Shown here piece after piece: positions 15,161-28,300 of a DNA stretch of 64,000 bases. Position 1 is the stretch's first letter. The number at the start of each line of letters is the position of its first letter. Position numbers and translations under genes: made by a program. The notes under the pieces were generated by a model, which ran no database searches, had not been told where the DNA came from, and worked only from the letters and a program-made list of their open reading frames with translations. Source of the DNA: Ciona intestinalis (lineage: Eukaryota; Chordata; Ascidiacea; Phlebobranchia; Cionidae); NCBI RefSeq assembly GCF_000224145.3, contig NC_020169.2, positions 4,298,957 through 4,362,956 on the forward strand, given 5' to 3'.

Positions 15161-15439
15161 ATTTAATAAACCTCTATTTTTCAAAATTATCAGGTTGAAG
15201 CCTAATATCTGTAGAAAGAATTATAAAAGTTAAAATACGAACTGAAAATAGCATGTAATGTAATGTGAATGCCTGATTTTCTTTGATTTCATTTCAATGT
15301 TCCATACATGTATGCTCGAATACGACTAAGATTATTCGTGATTACAAAGACTGATTTGATTTACTATTTAAACTGACTTTTCGAACTGGGATAACTTTCA
15401 AGGATGGCTATTCTGCTAATGTATTATTATATGAGTTAG

Positions 15440-15905
15440 GCTTTTTTGCTATGCTTGGACCAAGTATCTAGATTGGGGAGATCCCGCCTTGTGACTAAGA
15501 GGACCACAAGCTACTTAATGATTCAAATGGAAGTGGTGACGAATTTAAATACCCGATTAATTAAAATCGAGCGAGGAAAAAAGAGAAAGGCGGGAGCGAG
15601 GGAAGGAGTGAGAGGCCGCCCTTGCAAGCGGGGAAGGCCTGGAAATTCGGAAGCAATCGCTTGGCGCCTCCGATAAGATAAAGAAAGAAACAAAGCTGCG
15701 CTCCAAGTGTGAATAGCGGACGTTGGGGGGTCGGAGCGAGAAGCCGAAATGAAGTGCGGCAAATGGTCTGCCGAGCTTGAATCTGGAGCATGAGACAAGG
15801 ACTGGCCTGACCCGGCAGGTGCTACCACCCGCTAAGAATTGTTGTCATGCTAAAAATACGACCGTCTTTCAATCTGCAATTAGAATTTAATTAGGAAGAT
15901 TCTTA
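15440..15905. other. GC-richer purine-rich block upstream of Otx
   Basis: Plus strand 15575-15640 is strongly purine-rich (repeated gaggaa/gggagcgag). Open frames occur on both strands but none is recognisable. It could be a conserved noncoding element of Otx. Confidence 0.35.
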
Positions 15906-15909
15906 ATGG

Positions 15910-16010
15910 CGGAATGACGTCAGAGCGACGTCATCTGCCGGTGCAAGATTTCTCGCCTGGTATAAATTGCGCGCCTTCCGTACCCCGGAAATTCTACCAA
16001 CCACTCGTCA
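15910..16010 (+). promoter_or_regulatory. Promoter-like block: paired CRE half-palindromes plus TATA box
   Basis: TGACGTCA at 15915-15922 and CGACGTCA at 15926-15933 lie about 30-45 bases before TATAAATT at 15961-15968, followed by GC-rich sequence. The order points to plus-strand transcription, away from Otx. No protein is recognised downstream (a 65-codon frame at 15967-16164 has no visible family features). It may drive a noncoding transcript or act as an enhancer. Confidence 0.4.
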
Positions 16011-16576
16011 GTCCATCTTAGCGCAACCGGTCCGCTCGATTTTAACTGACCAAAGCGTATCAAGTTACGTGCGGTACGCCGAAGCCCAAACTTATCCCAA
16101 ACCGAGGGCATTTGAAAATAAGGTTTTCATATTTTTAAGTTGTAACGAAACCCCTGTGGTATAATATAGTCATGTACAATTGCTGAGTTGGGTAAATTTT
16201 AAAGTAAAACGGGGCAAATTGTAGTGATAGCAGATCTGAGGTCTCAGTTACGGCTTATGTTGTATCCAGACTGCGTACAAAGTGCCCGTATGTTCCCCTA
16301 CCTTCTGTATTTGCACTGTGGCAGCGGCGATGGCCATTAATTCGACTGCGGCCACTCAAACACAGACCAGCAAGCACAGACATAGTTACACACAATTAGA
16401 ATGGACGGAACAAACACAGAAGACGAAGGAAATAGACTGTTATGCACAACGAACACGATTTCGTTTGCTAAATTTTAAGGTGCTTACTTTAAAATAGATA
16501 TTAACGATAAACAACCACAGCTGTCGTAACTCATGTACGACACGCATTTTCGCTTGTACGTTCTGTGTTTTTCCAA

Positions 16577-16701
16577 GTTATTATCTTACCAAAACATTGC
16601 GGAGCTTCGTTATTGTCTCCTATCTTAGATATTGAACAATTTCCTTTTCGAAAACTTCCGTTAGAGATAACGAGCTTCAGATCCAAAGTACGGATAGGAA
16701 C
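16577..16701 (-). promoter_or_regulatory. Otx a-element (FGF-responsive early neural enhancer)
   Basis: Core at 16621-16670. GATA-type sites: TATCTT 16621-16626, AGATA 16627-16631, AGATAA 16665-16670. ETS-type sites on the minus strand: GGAA at 16644-16641 and CGGAAG at 16660-16655. A further TTATCTTA lies near 16580. Spacing and sequence agree with my memory of the Ciona Otx-a enhancer, bound by maternal GATA factors and FGF-activated Ets in ectodermal neural induction. It lies about 1.5 kb upstream of the proposed start. Confidence 0.88.
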
Positions 16702-17016
16702 GCAGTGCGAAAGGATACGAGTTATCACGCACTATCACACGTCGTAAGGTGAAGGAAACGCAGCGTGCTTCGCTATGATAACACGCCGAAAACATGTTCG
16801 GTAAAAGACGACCTGCCGCGTGTTGTATTGGACGTGCTGGGCTGCGAGTAATTGGTGATTATCCAACGATTAGCTTCACCACGTTAGTATTTTGTTAAAC
16901 AGGTAGGGACTGTAGTAAGGTGGTGATTAACAGTGTCTTGCTGTGAGATGTACGAAACAAGACGCCCTGCAACGGACTGTAGGTTTACGGAGATAAAATT
17001 ACCAGCAAGATATACA

Positions 17017-17185
17017 TAGTACGCTGGGGTAAGATGGTCCTGCTCTTGTCCTAATTGGCAGTTAAAAAGAAACATTTACCTATTTATAAAACCGTGTACT
17101 CAATACTTTAATATAGCGTTGTTAACTGTTGGGAAATATGGGAAATCATCTGCAAACGGTATTCCTCCTATACCCCACAGTACTA
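17017..17185 (-). mobile_element. MITE-like element, complete
   Basis: Ends are inverted: ctggggtaagatgg near the left edge and taccccacagtacta at the right. About 169 bp, with no coding capacity. Same family as the copies at 20847, 45506, 47094 and 56202. Confidence 0.7.
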
Positions 17186-20100
17186 TGCTTAAACAAGAGG
17201 AAATGCTAATCTATGCAGGTAACGAAAACCGTAAACCAAACAGAAAAAATGGATAAGACCATTGTGCACATACCCTAAAACGGAGTAAAATATTAAAAAC
17301 TTCGTATATATCTATATTAATGGCGGCCTTCGCTTATCTATACGCCACCATATATATCGCTCGAGTCAGTTAGACGCGTTAGACATTCCGATACCGTTGC
17401 TCGCTTTACCGTTGACATTGATCGAAACAAAATGGCCGACGGCATACATGCGGTTTTCGAATTTGTTTTAAAACGGGAGAAATACCTTAAAATAATGAGT
17501 TTTTAATCTAGATATTATGAAATGTTATGAGTGTGGGTTTTAAATGGAACAAAATCTTTAAAACTCATATAGTGTTGATCAGCAAAACTATTATCAACAT
17601 TTTTGTTTCTTATTATTGAAATTTGTTTTGTGATTAATATGTTTTGTGGTATCTGTGTTACATAACTTTTACCCAACTTGCTTTAACCTTGCAGAGAGGC
17701 CGCATTTAACTATAAATACAGTCGTATTGCATTTCCAGTCGGGCAGATTTTTAGCTGTTTCTGTTGACTTAGTAAACATTAATTTCATGCGTTGTTTCCG
17801 AAACGCAGAAAATCGGAATAGAAGCAGCATGTGTTCATATACACTCACACTAGAGCGTTGGGAAAGCTAATATTAGCAAATGCATACTGCGAACCAAAAT
17901 GACCCAGTTTGTAAAAGATTATGTAACTTTTGTTTTAGATGCAATCTTATATTTTCGATACATGCAAGATGAGATATAACGCTTGGATTATAACACCCTA
18001 TATAAAGATACATTAACTACAACGTAATGTTAACAAACAAATCGTAAATTCCAGAGCGAATTAAAGATGCCTTAGTGATTACCACACAGCAGATAACGAT
18101 GTGCTTTATACGGCTTAAGCGCGGCTTACACGGGAAAGCCTGACTCGGCCCAATCTGTAGTCGTATCAGCGTCATATTTATTGATGGTTTATCAAAAAAA
18201 CGACTTTGTTCTCTGCCGAAAGTAGCGCTAGGCAGTTGTAGTAAGCGAATGCCGCATGCCACAAGATATGTACCGGTAAATAACTTACTAACTTTGCTGC
18301 AGATTAATATCAAAGAACTGCTCTTCGCCATGTTAATTAAGTGTGGCTGCTGTAAACAGAACGGCGGTAATAATTACACGCGTGTAGCTAAGTACGGGTA
18401 ATTGCGAATATGTGGGACTTGTGCGCTGCAATTAGAGGTTTATTTCAAGTATTCAAACAATTATGGAGAAGCCAGTGTCTGAAGTTTGACCACGAAGCAC
18501 GGGGCGAAAATGGCAACCGGAATTTCGGTGTGTTTCTTAATTTACTGTTGCAAGTGATGCGTGAAAAGAATCTTTTGACGCAAATGGCCCTTGGATTTTT
18601 TAACATCAAGACCTCAAGCACGCAATGCTTCAAGATCGTCTCCCTTAGCTTAGGACAATTCAAACATAAGGGGAGACATGTAACACCTGTCCCAGCAGAA
18701 GATAAGGAAGCTATGTACGCCCTTACAACCATCCAACAGCCCGGGGTTGCTGTTTCTGTCAACAGAACTGTCGAGTGGTGCAAATTACGACAAATAAGAG
18801 CGCGCTGGTCAATTTTCCGACCTACTGGAGATAGTTGCCTCGTATATACGCCTAAGAAGATTTGTGCCTAAGTCCCGAAGCGGTTACTAAATTTCAAAAC
18901 ATACTTTGGTGTGGAAATTTTCACCCACAAAGACAGAAATTGCTAAAATTATATATTTTGTGGTAAGTTATCCTAACATTGCTTGTTAGTAAAATGGAAA
19001 ATATTTAGGCACTTTTGAAATATAAACTAATTCAAAAATGCAGCAGTCTTATAAAAACATTTTTTGTGTCATCAATTATAAGACATTGCTATTTATAAAA
19101 TAAAATAGACATTTAATTAAAGAAAAAATAATTGAATATTGGCCCAAGGTATTGACATAAAACACATGTAAGGATCGGTGTGTTATTTTTAACATTTTAG
19201 CTGAAGAATTAACACAATAAACTCAAATATAGTTTCCAATATTGTTTTTGGTCTATTTTTTAAATCCGTTTTTGTTTGTACCAATTAAATGCACGAAACT
19301 TGATTAGGACAATGTTTTGTAAAAGAAAATGTGGTTGACGACCCTTGCATGCATCTAATCTGCTGTTGCGTTGCCTTTGTTAAGACAGGCTGCACGTTTC
19401 TATAATCCTACTAACAAAAGCGAACTGGGGACAAATTAGTCGAACACAAGGCGAGCAAATCATTTTTCACCGCTGGAGTTTGAATCATGAGCATTTAAAT
19501 CAACTTTTTTACGATTTTAAATTAAACTTTTTGGTTAACTGTAAGTCATTGGTCTATAACTAATTTGTAGAACTGACGCCATTTGCATTATTTATATTTT
19601 ACACTTACAATACACCAAAGAACTTGTATCGTATTTTGAGCCACAAAGCGATTAAATTTGACATTTAAAAGTAAATTTAAGTTAAAAGTACATTTTCCCT
19701 GCATGTCGGGCATTTTTGTTTTACCGATCGCTGATTAAAATGGTGAAGTCCCATTGGCCAAAGCATCTGCATGCTGTGTGTGACATCATAGCAGGTTGCC
19801 AAGTGCCTTTGTTCCATCACTGTCCGACACGTCACGCCCAACAGTTCGTATCCAACGATGCGGACACGACTCGAAGGGGGGTATAAGCAATTGGCTCCCG
19901 ACAACAGTCATGAGAAACAAACCAGTCACGAATTATAATGCTTCCCGCACGGAGCAATGAACATAATTTACAAATTGTAAGCACAAGGCATCGAATTTAG
20001 ATTAGCTATAGTTATAGAACCAAAAAATATGTTGTTTTGCTTTTTGTAGCTGGTATGTTTTATGTAGTTTCTTCTATGTTTCTAAATAAAAAAACACCCC

Positions 20101-20846
20101 AAAAACGTTTATCTCTGAATTGTAAAATAAACCACCACGCAAATATTATACATTTTCAAATAACTTGTCTGACTAGTTTTTTTACCAGCAATAGTAAAAA
20201 GTTACAGGAGAGGAAAGAAATGTCGTTCTGTATTTTCCTGAACGTTTTGTGCAAATTAATAACCAAAACAGAAAAAATACATGAAATATAATTGTAATTA
20301 AGTGAAGACGATTTTTCGAAAGGGACGGCTAGCCTATATAGTAAAATGGAAAATGAATTACGTTTATTTGAAAGTATTTAAATATTATATTGAGATAAGC
20401 CCTAAAGATATATTTCAAAAATTTGACATTGTTTTAAAACCCTTTCATAAAAAGTTTGTTCATGCCACAATTCAATTGGTTAATGTGAGCAATTTTTCAT
20501 TGTAGACTATCATTCCATTTAAAGCATAAAATATTAATTCCATAAAGATAAGTACAAATAATTCTTTATGGTTGTATTTCGACATTTGCAAAAATCTACC
20601 TGTTATATAAGACCAATTATCGAGATGGAAATTACTCAGATAAAATTAGGAATATTTGAAAGAACTGGGGGCTTATTTGTTTAGACAAGATGTTATTTCT
20701 AAGTCACAGGCGTTCTTATATTGCCGGAGGCTCTTTTTTTAAAGTCAACGCCCTTTATAGACTTAAGAAAGCATGTACAACGATTGTATATATAGGCTGC
20801 TGCAACAAGAACTTATGACACTATTTGTTCAAATGATTTTGTTTTG
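17186..20846. other. Noncoding stretch, Otx distal upstream
   Basis: No recognisable gene. A GC-richer patch at about 18030-18870 carries open frames on both strands, the longest 153 codons on plus (18410-18871), without recognisable domains. Contains AAAATGGCCGAC (YY1-like) near 17430. Confidence 0.45.
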
Positions 20847-21038
20847 TACTGTGGGGTAAGATGGATACCGCTGGCATAAGATAACCCATATTTTCGAATC
20901 GTGTTCTAAACAATTACCAATGCTTTTTAAAAATTGTATAAGGTTACCGTTATTTAATTTTGTAAATATTTTTTGTTTGTCGCCAAATGAGAGACAAAAG
21001 AAAGTGAAAGTGTGGACCATCTTACCCCAACCTACTAT
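20847..21038 (+). mobile_element. MITE-like element, complete
   Basis: Begins tactgtggggtaagatgg and ends ccatcttaccccaacctacta, imperfect inverted ends of about 20 bases. About 192 bp, AT-rich inside. Confidence 0.75.
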
Positions 21039-24000
21039 ACACAACGCTATGAACAAAACCTATAAGTTAATGAAACAACACAATGCCAAATGGACAACTA
21101 TATAGTTACAGATAAACCCTTCAACAATTAGACTCAAAATATTTTATTTGAACAATTTCTTTTAAAGAAATCTCATTTTTAAATTTAAAAGGGATCTCTA
21201 AACAAATGGTTATTGCCTTTCTGGTATGTTGTAGTTCTCAAAGGTTTACAAACTCATAACTTAAACTTCAGCGTGACGAAACATTCCTAAACATGATATA
21301 GGTGGTCGAAATACTAGACCCCTTGGTATAAGGCGGGAATACTATTTTAAACCCTAGAAAGTATGTAATGTTTAAAAAACATTGCAACATTTTGGAGTTT
21401 TGGAAATTTTGTTAAATATCTTTTAGGTAGTCGTGCGTTTATGTTTGGAAGATAACGTTGTATAAAAAGTTTCACAACAATAAACATAATACAACTTATA
21501 AACCATAGTCTGAGTCATAACGCTTTTGCATTTCGATGTGGAATTGAAGCCAATAAACAAGTGAGTTGTTAATGAACCAAAGCGCTGACTAAACCAAAAA
21601 CAACAGAACACTCAATCTGCGAGGGACTTTTCAAATGACGTCATCACGTTAGTTGATTCAAGTCTAAAAGACATTACACACAGCCGCTAGATGACGCTAA
21701 CACGCCAATGATAATGTATAAGCCGTTTTGTTTAGATTTACATTGAGATTTCAGCGTTTATCGCAAAATCTATTGGATTACTGATAAATAAATAACAAAT
21801 TTAAACGACATTAGTAGTTGAAATCGTTAAAACATATTTGCTACCATTATTTATGTTTCTTTTACACTTTTTACAATATTTTAGGTGTACTGTCGAAAAT
21901 CCTAATCGAAACTGGTCTTGCGTGATTTTTTTGTTTGTTTGTGTGCCCGGTGTTGTAAAGGGGACGTCACGCATGATTAGTCGCAAGAAGAATTAGTCCC
22001 CAGCTTTCACGCCTAATGGACGTCCACGCTGAAACATGACGACCCAGTGTACAGGCAAAGGTTGTTAAAAAAACACAAAAATTCTTATAGTTTTACACCC
22101 GCTGTATAATATTTGTTTGATTTGCGGCTGCGAAATGAAATTAAAGCAAAAACAAGAAGTGCGAGGTGAAACATCATACAGCCCGCCATTTTAAACCACT
22201 TCGCAAATTCCTAAAAGTTATAGCGACGGTTACAATATACAGTTGTGTATTTTTGGACCGATTTTCTATCGAAAGTTATCGTAAAACAATGACAAAGTTT
22301 GTAAAATTGCAAAATATAGTGCTTTTTATCAACTAATAAAACAGTCGCATACCAAATGCTAAACTATATTAAAACTTAAGTAAAAATTAATATGGGTTAT
22401 TATACAGGTTATATAATTTTAACAGCGCTCACCCAAACTGAAATTCCGTTTCCAATTCTCCACATCAACTAAAATAAAAAGCGATCAATTAAGTCATGGG
22501 ACTTGTCCTTGCTGAAGCAATTTTTCAACTCAATTTTTCTAAAAGTCTAAAATGGTTGACCCGCCTAAAAGCCTAGTAATGATAAAAGATATAAAGAAGT
22601 TAAATACACGATCTGCGGTTATTAAAAACATTACATGTAACTTTTAAATTAAATCTAATAATACTGTAAGTTGCATTTAATCGATCAAACGCGCAATGGG
22701 GTTCATATGATGTAATATGAGTTTTTATATGGCCAGAGCGACGACCGGTAAAGTTAGAGAGATTGGTAAAATGTCAAAATGGCGTCTTTGCTTCTAAACA
22801 AGGTCTGCTGTTTTATTGATTAATATGCTGAGTGTTTCGTCCTTGCACTAATACTACAATGTCATGTATAGGTTTTAAAACACAGACACACGCTTCCTTT
22901 TCAAATTTTTTACTTAATTTGCATCTACACATTAGAATTTTTCTGCTAAATCTTAAAAAAACTGCGAACAAATTATTATATAATTTTCATAAACTAAACT
23001 TTTATGGTTATAAATCTATGTAGAAACTGATGAGTTTGCTTATCTCCACGGAAATGCAACTACAGTGGTCACCCGTATGTTGGACGGGAAGCGCGCACTG
23101 AAACACGCTTGTCAACAACGCGCTCTTACCAACATTGCTTTGTATATAACTTCTACACTTACAGTGTAACTCTGACCAAGGCGATTAAATGTTCATGTAT
23201 GATGTGCTATTCTTTCAGCTATATATTTAACGCTATTCTCGGGGTGGTATATCAAATAAAACATCAGATTATTATTTTGTCATTTTAATCAAAATGATCA
23301 AAAATACTCGCGAATTTGAGCAGCGCAAATCGATTATTCAAAGAATTAAATGTTGGAGTCTGTATTATGTCAAAATGCGATACACCGATTCGGACTTAGC
23401 GTAATTATTTAAACCTGCGCTTTGTATATGCAACATGTATTAGATTTTACCGAAACATCTTACTAAGACTAAGCTACATCACTGTACAGTGAAACCATCA
23501 AGCTAAACATTTCCAAAATGGCTAAAGTGGTTCTGCCATTTATCTATCCCTTCAAACAGGCAGCACTTGAAGCTTACCACTCCAAGTCGAAGCCAGTGGA
23601 GAGTGGACAGCCAGCGAATTACTCGGTAAAAGCAACTTGCTGGAAAGTTCAAGGCAAACGTTTCGAGTTGAAAATTAACGAGTTTTAGTGGTCTCTTGCG
23701 GGTGGATTTGTGTTCTGACATGCCACGCTTATGTGGGTGTCGTATCCTTTGAAGAGTGCCATGCGTCCCTTGTCTCTGTACGCTTCCCCGATTGTGATTA
23801 ATTATGATCGATTGCCTTCGGAAAGTCGGGACAGCCTGGGAGTTTCAGACCCTTGTGGTAGGAGTAAGAGAGAGTAAAAAATCAGCGAGCAGGAGGAGTG
23901 GGAGAAAGCGAGGGGCGTGACGAAAGCGAGTCGTAAGAGAAGCGATAATAGCTTCGACGTGTTTCGAAAACTTCGCCTTTGCTGTTTATTTGTAACAATA

Positions 24001-24800
24001 ACATTTGTACAGGCCAGAGACGGATCAGTGACCACGTTACTGCAGTATATGCTCAAATGCAAGAGCTAACCTTGACTAACGACAAGTGGGACATACGGTT
24101 CAGTTCTCTTATCGTTAAAACCATCTCCAGCATTACGACTTGCGTTGGAATGTTCGGTTAAGCACGGGCCGTTACGCTGGTTGGTCCAGCATCCACTAAC
24201 GAAAAAGTCAACATATACCATGCATCATGTGTTGTAGACCTCAACCTAATACAAATGGGGTTGGTGTACAGGGGTGTACGAGGTTATAAAAATGCTGTGC
24301 CCGCTTTAAACCAACATTGTGTAACTTGGAGTGCTTCTTCAAGCTGGACTGTGTTGGTGGCACAGACTTATAGGTTGACACATACACACCAATATCACAT
24401 TACATAATTTTAACTTGTATAATGGTATAAAAGGGGTAAGTACGATGCTGAAATTAACAATATAATATTTGCTTATTTTGCTATATGCGCGTTTAGAAAC
24501 CCATGGAATTTTGATTATATCCTGTAACGTTACTACTAGATTTTGCTTAAAATAGTTTTGCTATTTCAGTTATTTTAAACAGTTGTTACTCTAAGGTGCT
24601 GCGCCTATGATATTAAACTATTACACGAGTCAACGTATACATGATAGCATTGATGATCAGCATGTTTATAACTGGTTGAACATTCCGTACAATTCGCTTG
24701 CGATGGTTCGAAGAGAGACAAGAAAATTGATTCCGCAAGACCGGCCATGGTCGCCACATCTGACTATACCGCCATGCGCGAAGCACGAGTATAACATGGC

Positions 24801-24820
24801 TTGCTTGCTGGAGCAAGCAA
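24801..24820. repeat. Short palindrome
   Basis: Arms TTGCTTGCT and AGCAAGCAA, 9 bases each, perfect, separated by GG. Confidence 0.8.
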
Positions 24821-25618
24821 ACAGACAGAACTTTTAGAAAATTTATAACCGCTGTCGACGTTTTCCTATTGATTTGAATCGCCGGAACTTGGAAAATTTC
24901 TTGGGCAATTATATCATGTATATTTTTGTCTAGTAGGGTATAACGGTTTGGAATGTGTTATAGATTATAATATATAAACCGACGTATGTGTGGGTATTAT
25001 TCGAGTTTTTTAGGCTTCTGCGGTCTAAAGTATTTTAATAATTTAAGTAATGCTGCGGTTTTAGTGGAGCATTACCGCGGCCTGCTGTGGGAAGCAGCAA
25101 TTATTTGAACAAAGTAATTTCACCGACCAGTAGCGCATATCAAAGCGGGAACATTTCTCCAAGGCAAAATGCAGCGGCTCCTATTCGCGTAAGAAGCGTC
25201 ACAACAAACTAAATGTTTGATCGTCAGAGCCGGCCCTGTCATACTGATACCCCACACCGGCCGTGTGTTTAGGCCTAAAAGCGAGACTGACACCGCATGC
25301 CTGAGTTGTGCCGTGTTTCAACCCACTAGCCACACAGTCTGATTACAAAGCGCTTCTTGTGTGCGTCCGTCAGTCGTCGGGCGACGGCAGAGTAGATTAC
25401 TAAGCGAGTAATGCGTAAAAATCGCTTGACTGACCAGCGAGAGACGAGGACAGATTGTTTTCAGCTTAATCCTGTAATCACTGGACGCGACAGACCGTCA
25501 CAGACCCACAGTATGTCCACTAAAATTGACCACCGCACGGAATACATTGACAATCCCTATATAAGCATTTTAAATACACAGGTGTTGCTTTATGGTACCT
25601 CAGCCTGAATCAGGCAAG

Positions 25619-25639
25619 TGACGTCATTTAGTGACGTCA
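25619..25639. promoter_or_regulatory. Tandem pair of TGACGTCA (CRE) octamers
   Basis: Perfect octamers at 25619-25626 and 25632-25639, 13 bases start to start. Full CRE sites bind CREB/ATF factors; function here is inferred. Confidence 0.5.
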
Positions 25640-28300
25640 AAGTCCCTTCAAGTATGTTTCCGCATCGTTGGAAATAAAGTTCAACTGATGTGAGTCACTG
25701 TTGACAAAAGACAGAACTCAGAACAAAACAAAGCCTCACAAAATCAAGCTGCAAATGCAATGAACATGTTGACTAAAAACCTTCAGAATTATTGAACTAA
25801 CCAACCGCAACAATATAGACACTATAAAAAAAAGTGAGTTTTTTCCAAAAAAAAAACTAATAAATTATTCAAAACTTTTATAAATGGACCAAAGAATTAT
25901 ATTCTGCCGGTGTTCTGATCAAAAGCCTGCGAGATTATTTCGGAAACACGTTATCGCTTCTGACATCTAGCGGTTTAAACTATACGTTCTACTATGTTGG
26001 CCAAGTTGCTCTAGGGCGTCTCTAGTGGCCGGGGTAAGATTAGAATCTTGTATAAAGGATGCTTAACTGGCACTTAAAAATCTTTCAATTGCTTTGGTAA
26101 AGAAAAATGTACTGGTATTATTCGTCCAAATAAAATAAAGTAATCTTATGTTTACTATCAACTGCTGAATCGTAACTGCTGAATTCAATTATAATGCGTA
26201 AAATGAAATAATAATTTATGTAAATTTGTTGCCATGAACTGCTAACTGCTTACACATAACCACAACTGAAATACCTCAGTAAACTTATAAAATCTTCTGG
26301 GTTTAAAAACTAAAGTTATCCTTCAGCTGGCTAGATGACTTTGTCCATATTACTTTGGCGTGGTCATTTTCATTCTACTGCGCAATAAAAAGGTGAGAGT
26401 GGACAGAAAAAGACGAAGCTGTTTTGAAAACAGAAAGATCTGTAGATTGTTGCACGGGATGTCGGCAAAACTGAACGCGTGGAAAGTGGATTAATTTCAC
26501 GGCTGCTCCGCTGGCTACGTTCTGCCACCAAACAGCGTCGGTGATACACGACCCAATTTACACAACTGCATCAACAGAAAGTTACAAATTTTAACTTATC
26601 GTGCTCCCATCTTTAAAGGGAGTCATTTCAAGCTAAAAAGAGAAATGATTGCAATTTTTGGGGAGTGTCTTGGCTTGGTAAAATACACAGTCAAGTTAAA
26701 AACTAACAGTAGCTATTTAAAATCAAAATAAAAAAATTTCTATAAAGGTAAAAAATCGTGTATAAAATTTAAATTTTCAAATAAATTATACTACGCATTT
26801 TTACAAAACATTTCGGCCTACTATTAATAAGTTTGAAATATAATGTACACTGCATTGAAAATACGGAGTAATAAATTATATTTAAAACTCTAGGTTTTCC
26901 TATAATTATTATATTTAGTACTAGTTACAAATTAATATGTATTATCCTTTTTAACGGTGTTCTTATATTCCAATATATAATTTACAATCAAATTAAAAGT
27001 GTCGGCAAAAGTTCTATTTGACTGTTTAAGCGAAAAGGCGTCCGCCATTTTGTTTATGCGCCAGAGATATCTGCGGGGACGAGAGCATCGAAAGCCGGCG
27101 TATGAACCATACATTTACTGATGTAAAATTCATCACCAAATTACAAGTTTAAAACTAAGTCAGCGATACGTAACAAAACAAAATCATTCAGAATCTGTTT
27201 AACCTAAAATGGCAATAAGGTCGCAATGAAATATAACAAAATAGAAAGCGTAACATTTAAGCTGTTGTGGAAAACAGTATTGCATTTTACGTTTACTTTC
27301 CTTTCTTAAATGTAAAACTACTTTCTGACAAATTAAAATCAAATTTGCTTATACTCTTTACACAATTTATTTCTGCATAATTTTAAATATCGTAAAACAC
27401 ATATTCACTTTATAATTCTTAAAGCTCAAAATATCCAAAGAAATGTACATTATATAAAAACTTACTTTGAAAATATCTTAATTTACCACTGCTCTGGTCC
27501 TGATACAGTTTTGCAACTTTATCGTAGCGGCTGCGACTCTGTGACACCATGTCTGCCATCTTTCGACCAAATACAAAGTTATGAGTTCAAGCCTAACCCG
27601 CAGGCACCGAACGCTTTATGTATGTCAGAGCGTTCGCAATGTAGCAGCGTCCAATTAAAAGCACGGACTAATTACGAACATGTTGCGAGAAAATCGCTTG
27701 AAAACCAACAATTAAATAACCGCGGCCTGTAAGCTTTAATTACAACATACCCAACAGAGGCAGATAGTAAAATAGCGAAGCCTCTTTTTCGCTATGAGTT
27801 TGCCCGCCTAAGAACGACGCCTGCCGTGCACATTAGTCCTACTGAGTAACACTAATCGGCCAGTTTGAACACGTCTGAGTCACACGAAGACAAAACCTTC
27901 AAACAGAATTGAATAAAATAGTAGACCACCCAGTCCCTCATACAACTTTGGCTACAATTTGCTGGTATTCTCATTAAAATGCAACACAACTGGAATATTC
28001 TAGAGTTTACCGTCTCAACAAAAAAGCTTCTCATAACACAGTACGGAAACAATATTCGTTACTTAACAAAGTAATGGGATTATTGTCCCTACTTTTCCAC
28101 TGCTTACATTGAATGTGCAATAACCCTGCACAGAACTTAACATAACAACTAAAAAAAATGTTGGACATTTTAAAACATATAGTTAATGCAAATATAATGC
28201 AGCACTCTGTTAGCAAATCTACGCGACTACAAGAGAAGCCCTGGCATTCTATGCACAATCTATAATCTAAAACTGTGTATTTTAAGTAAACTCTCACACA

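Larger units (their letters stand above)
21039..28300. other. Noncoding stretch of the Otx-EHBP1 interval, left part
   Basis: No recognisable gene or RNA. It contains TGACGTCA octamers at 21636, 25619 and 25632, a purine-rich plus-strand run at about 23865-23945, a perfect palindrome at 24801-24820, and YY1-like GCCATTTTG motifs near 22190 and 27045. Confidence 0.45.

Noticed and set aside
18410..18871. 153-codon plus-strand frame in the gene desert
   Set aside because: No recognisable domain and a competing 112-codon frame on the other strand; likely a GC-richer noncoding island.
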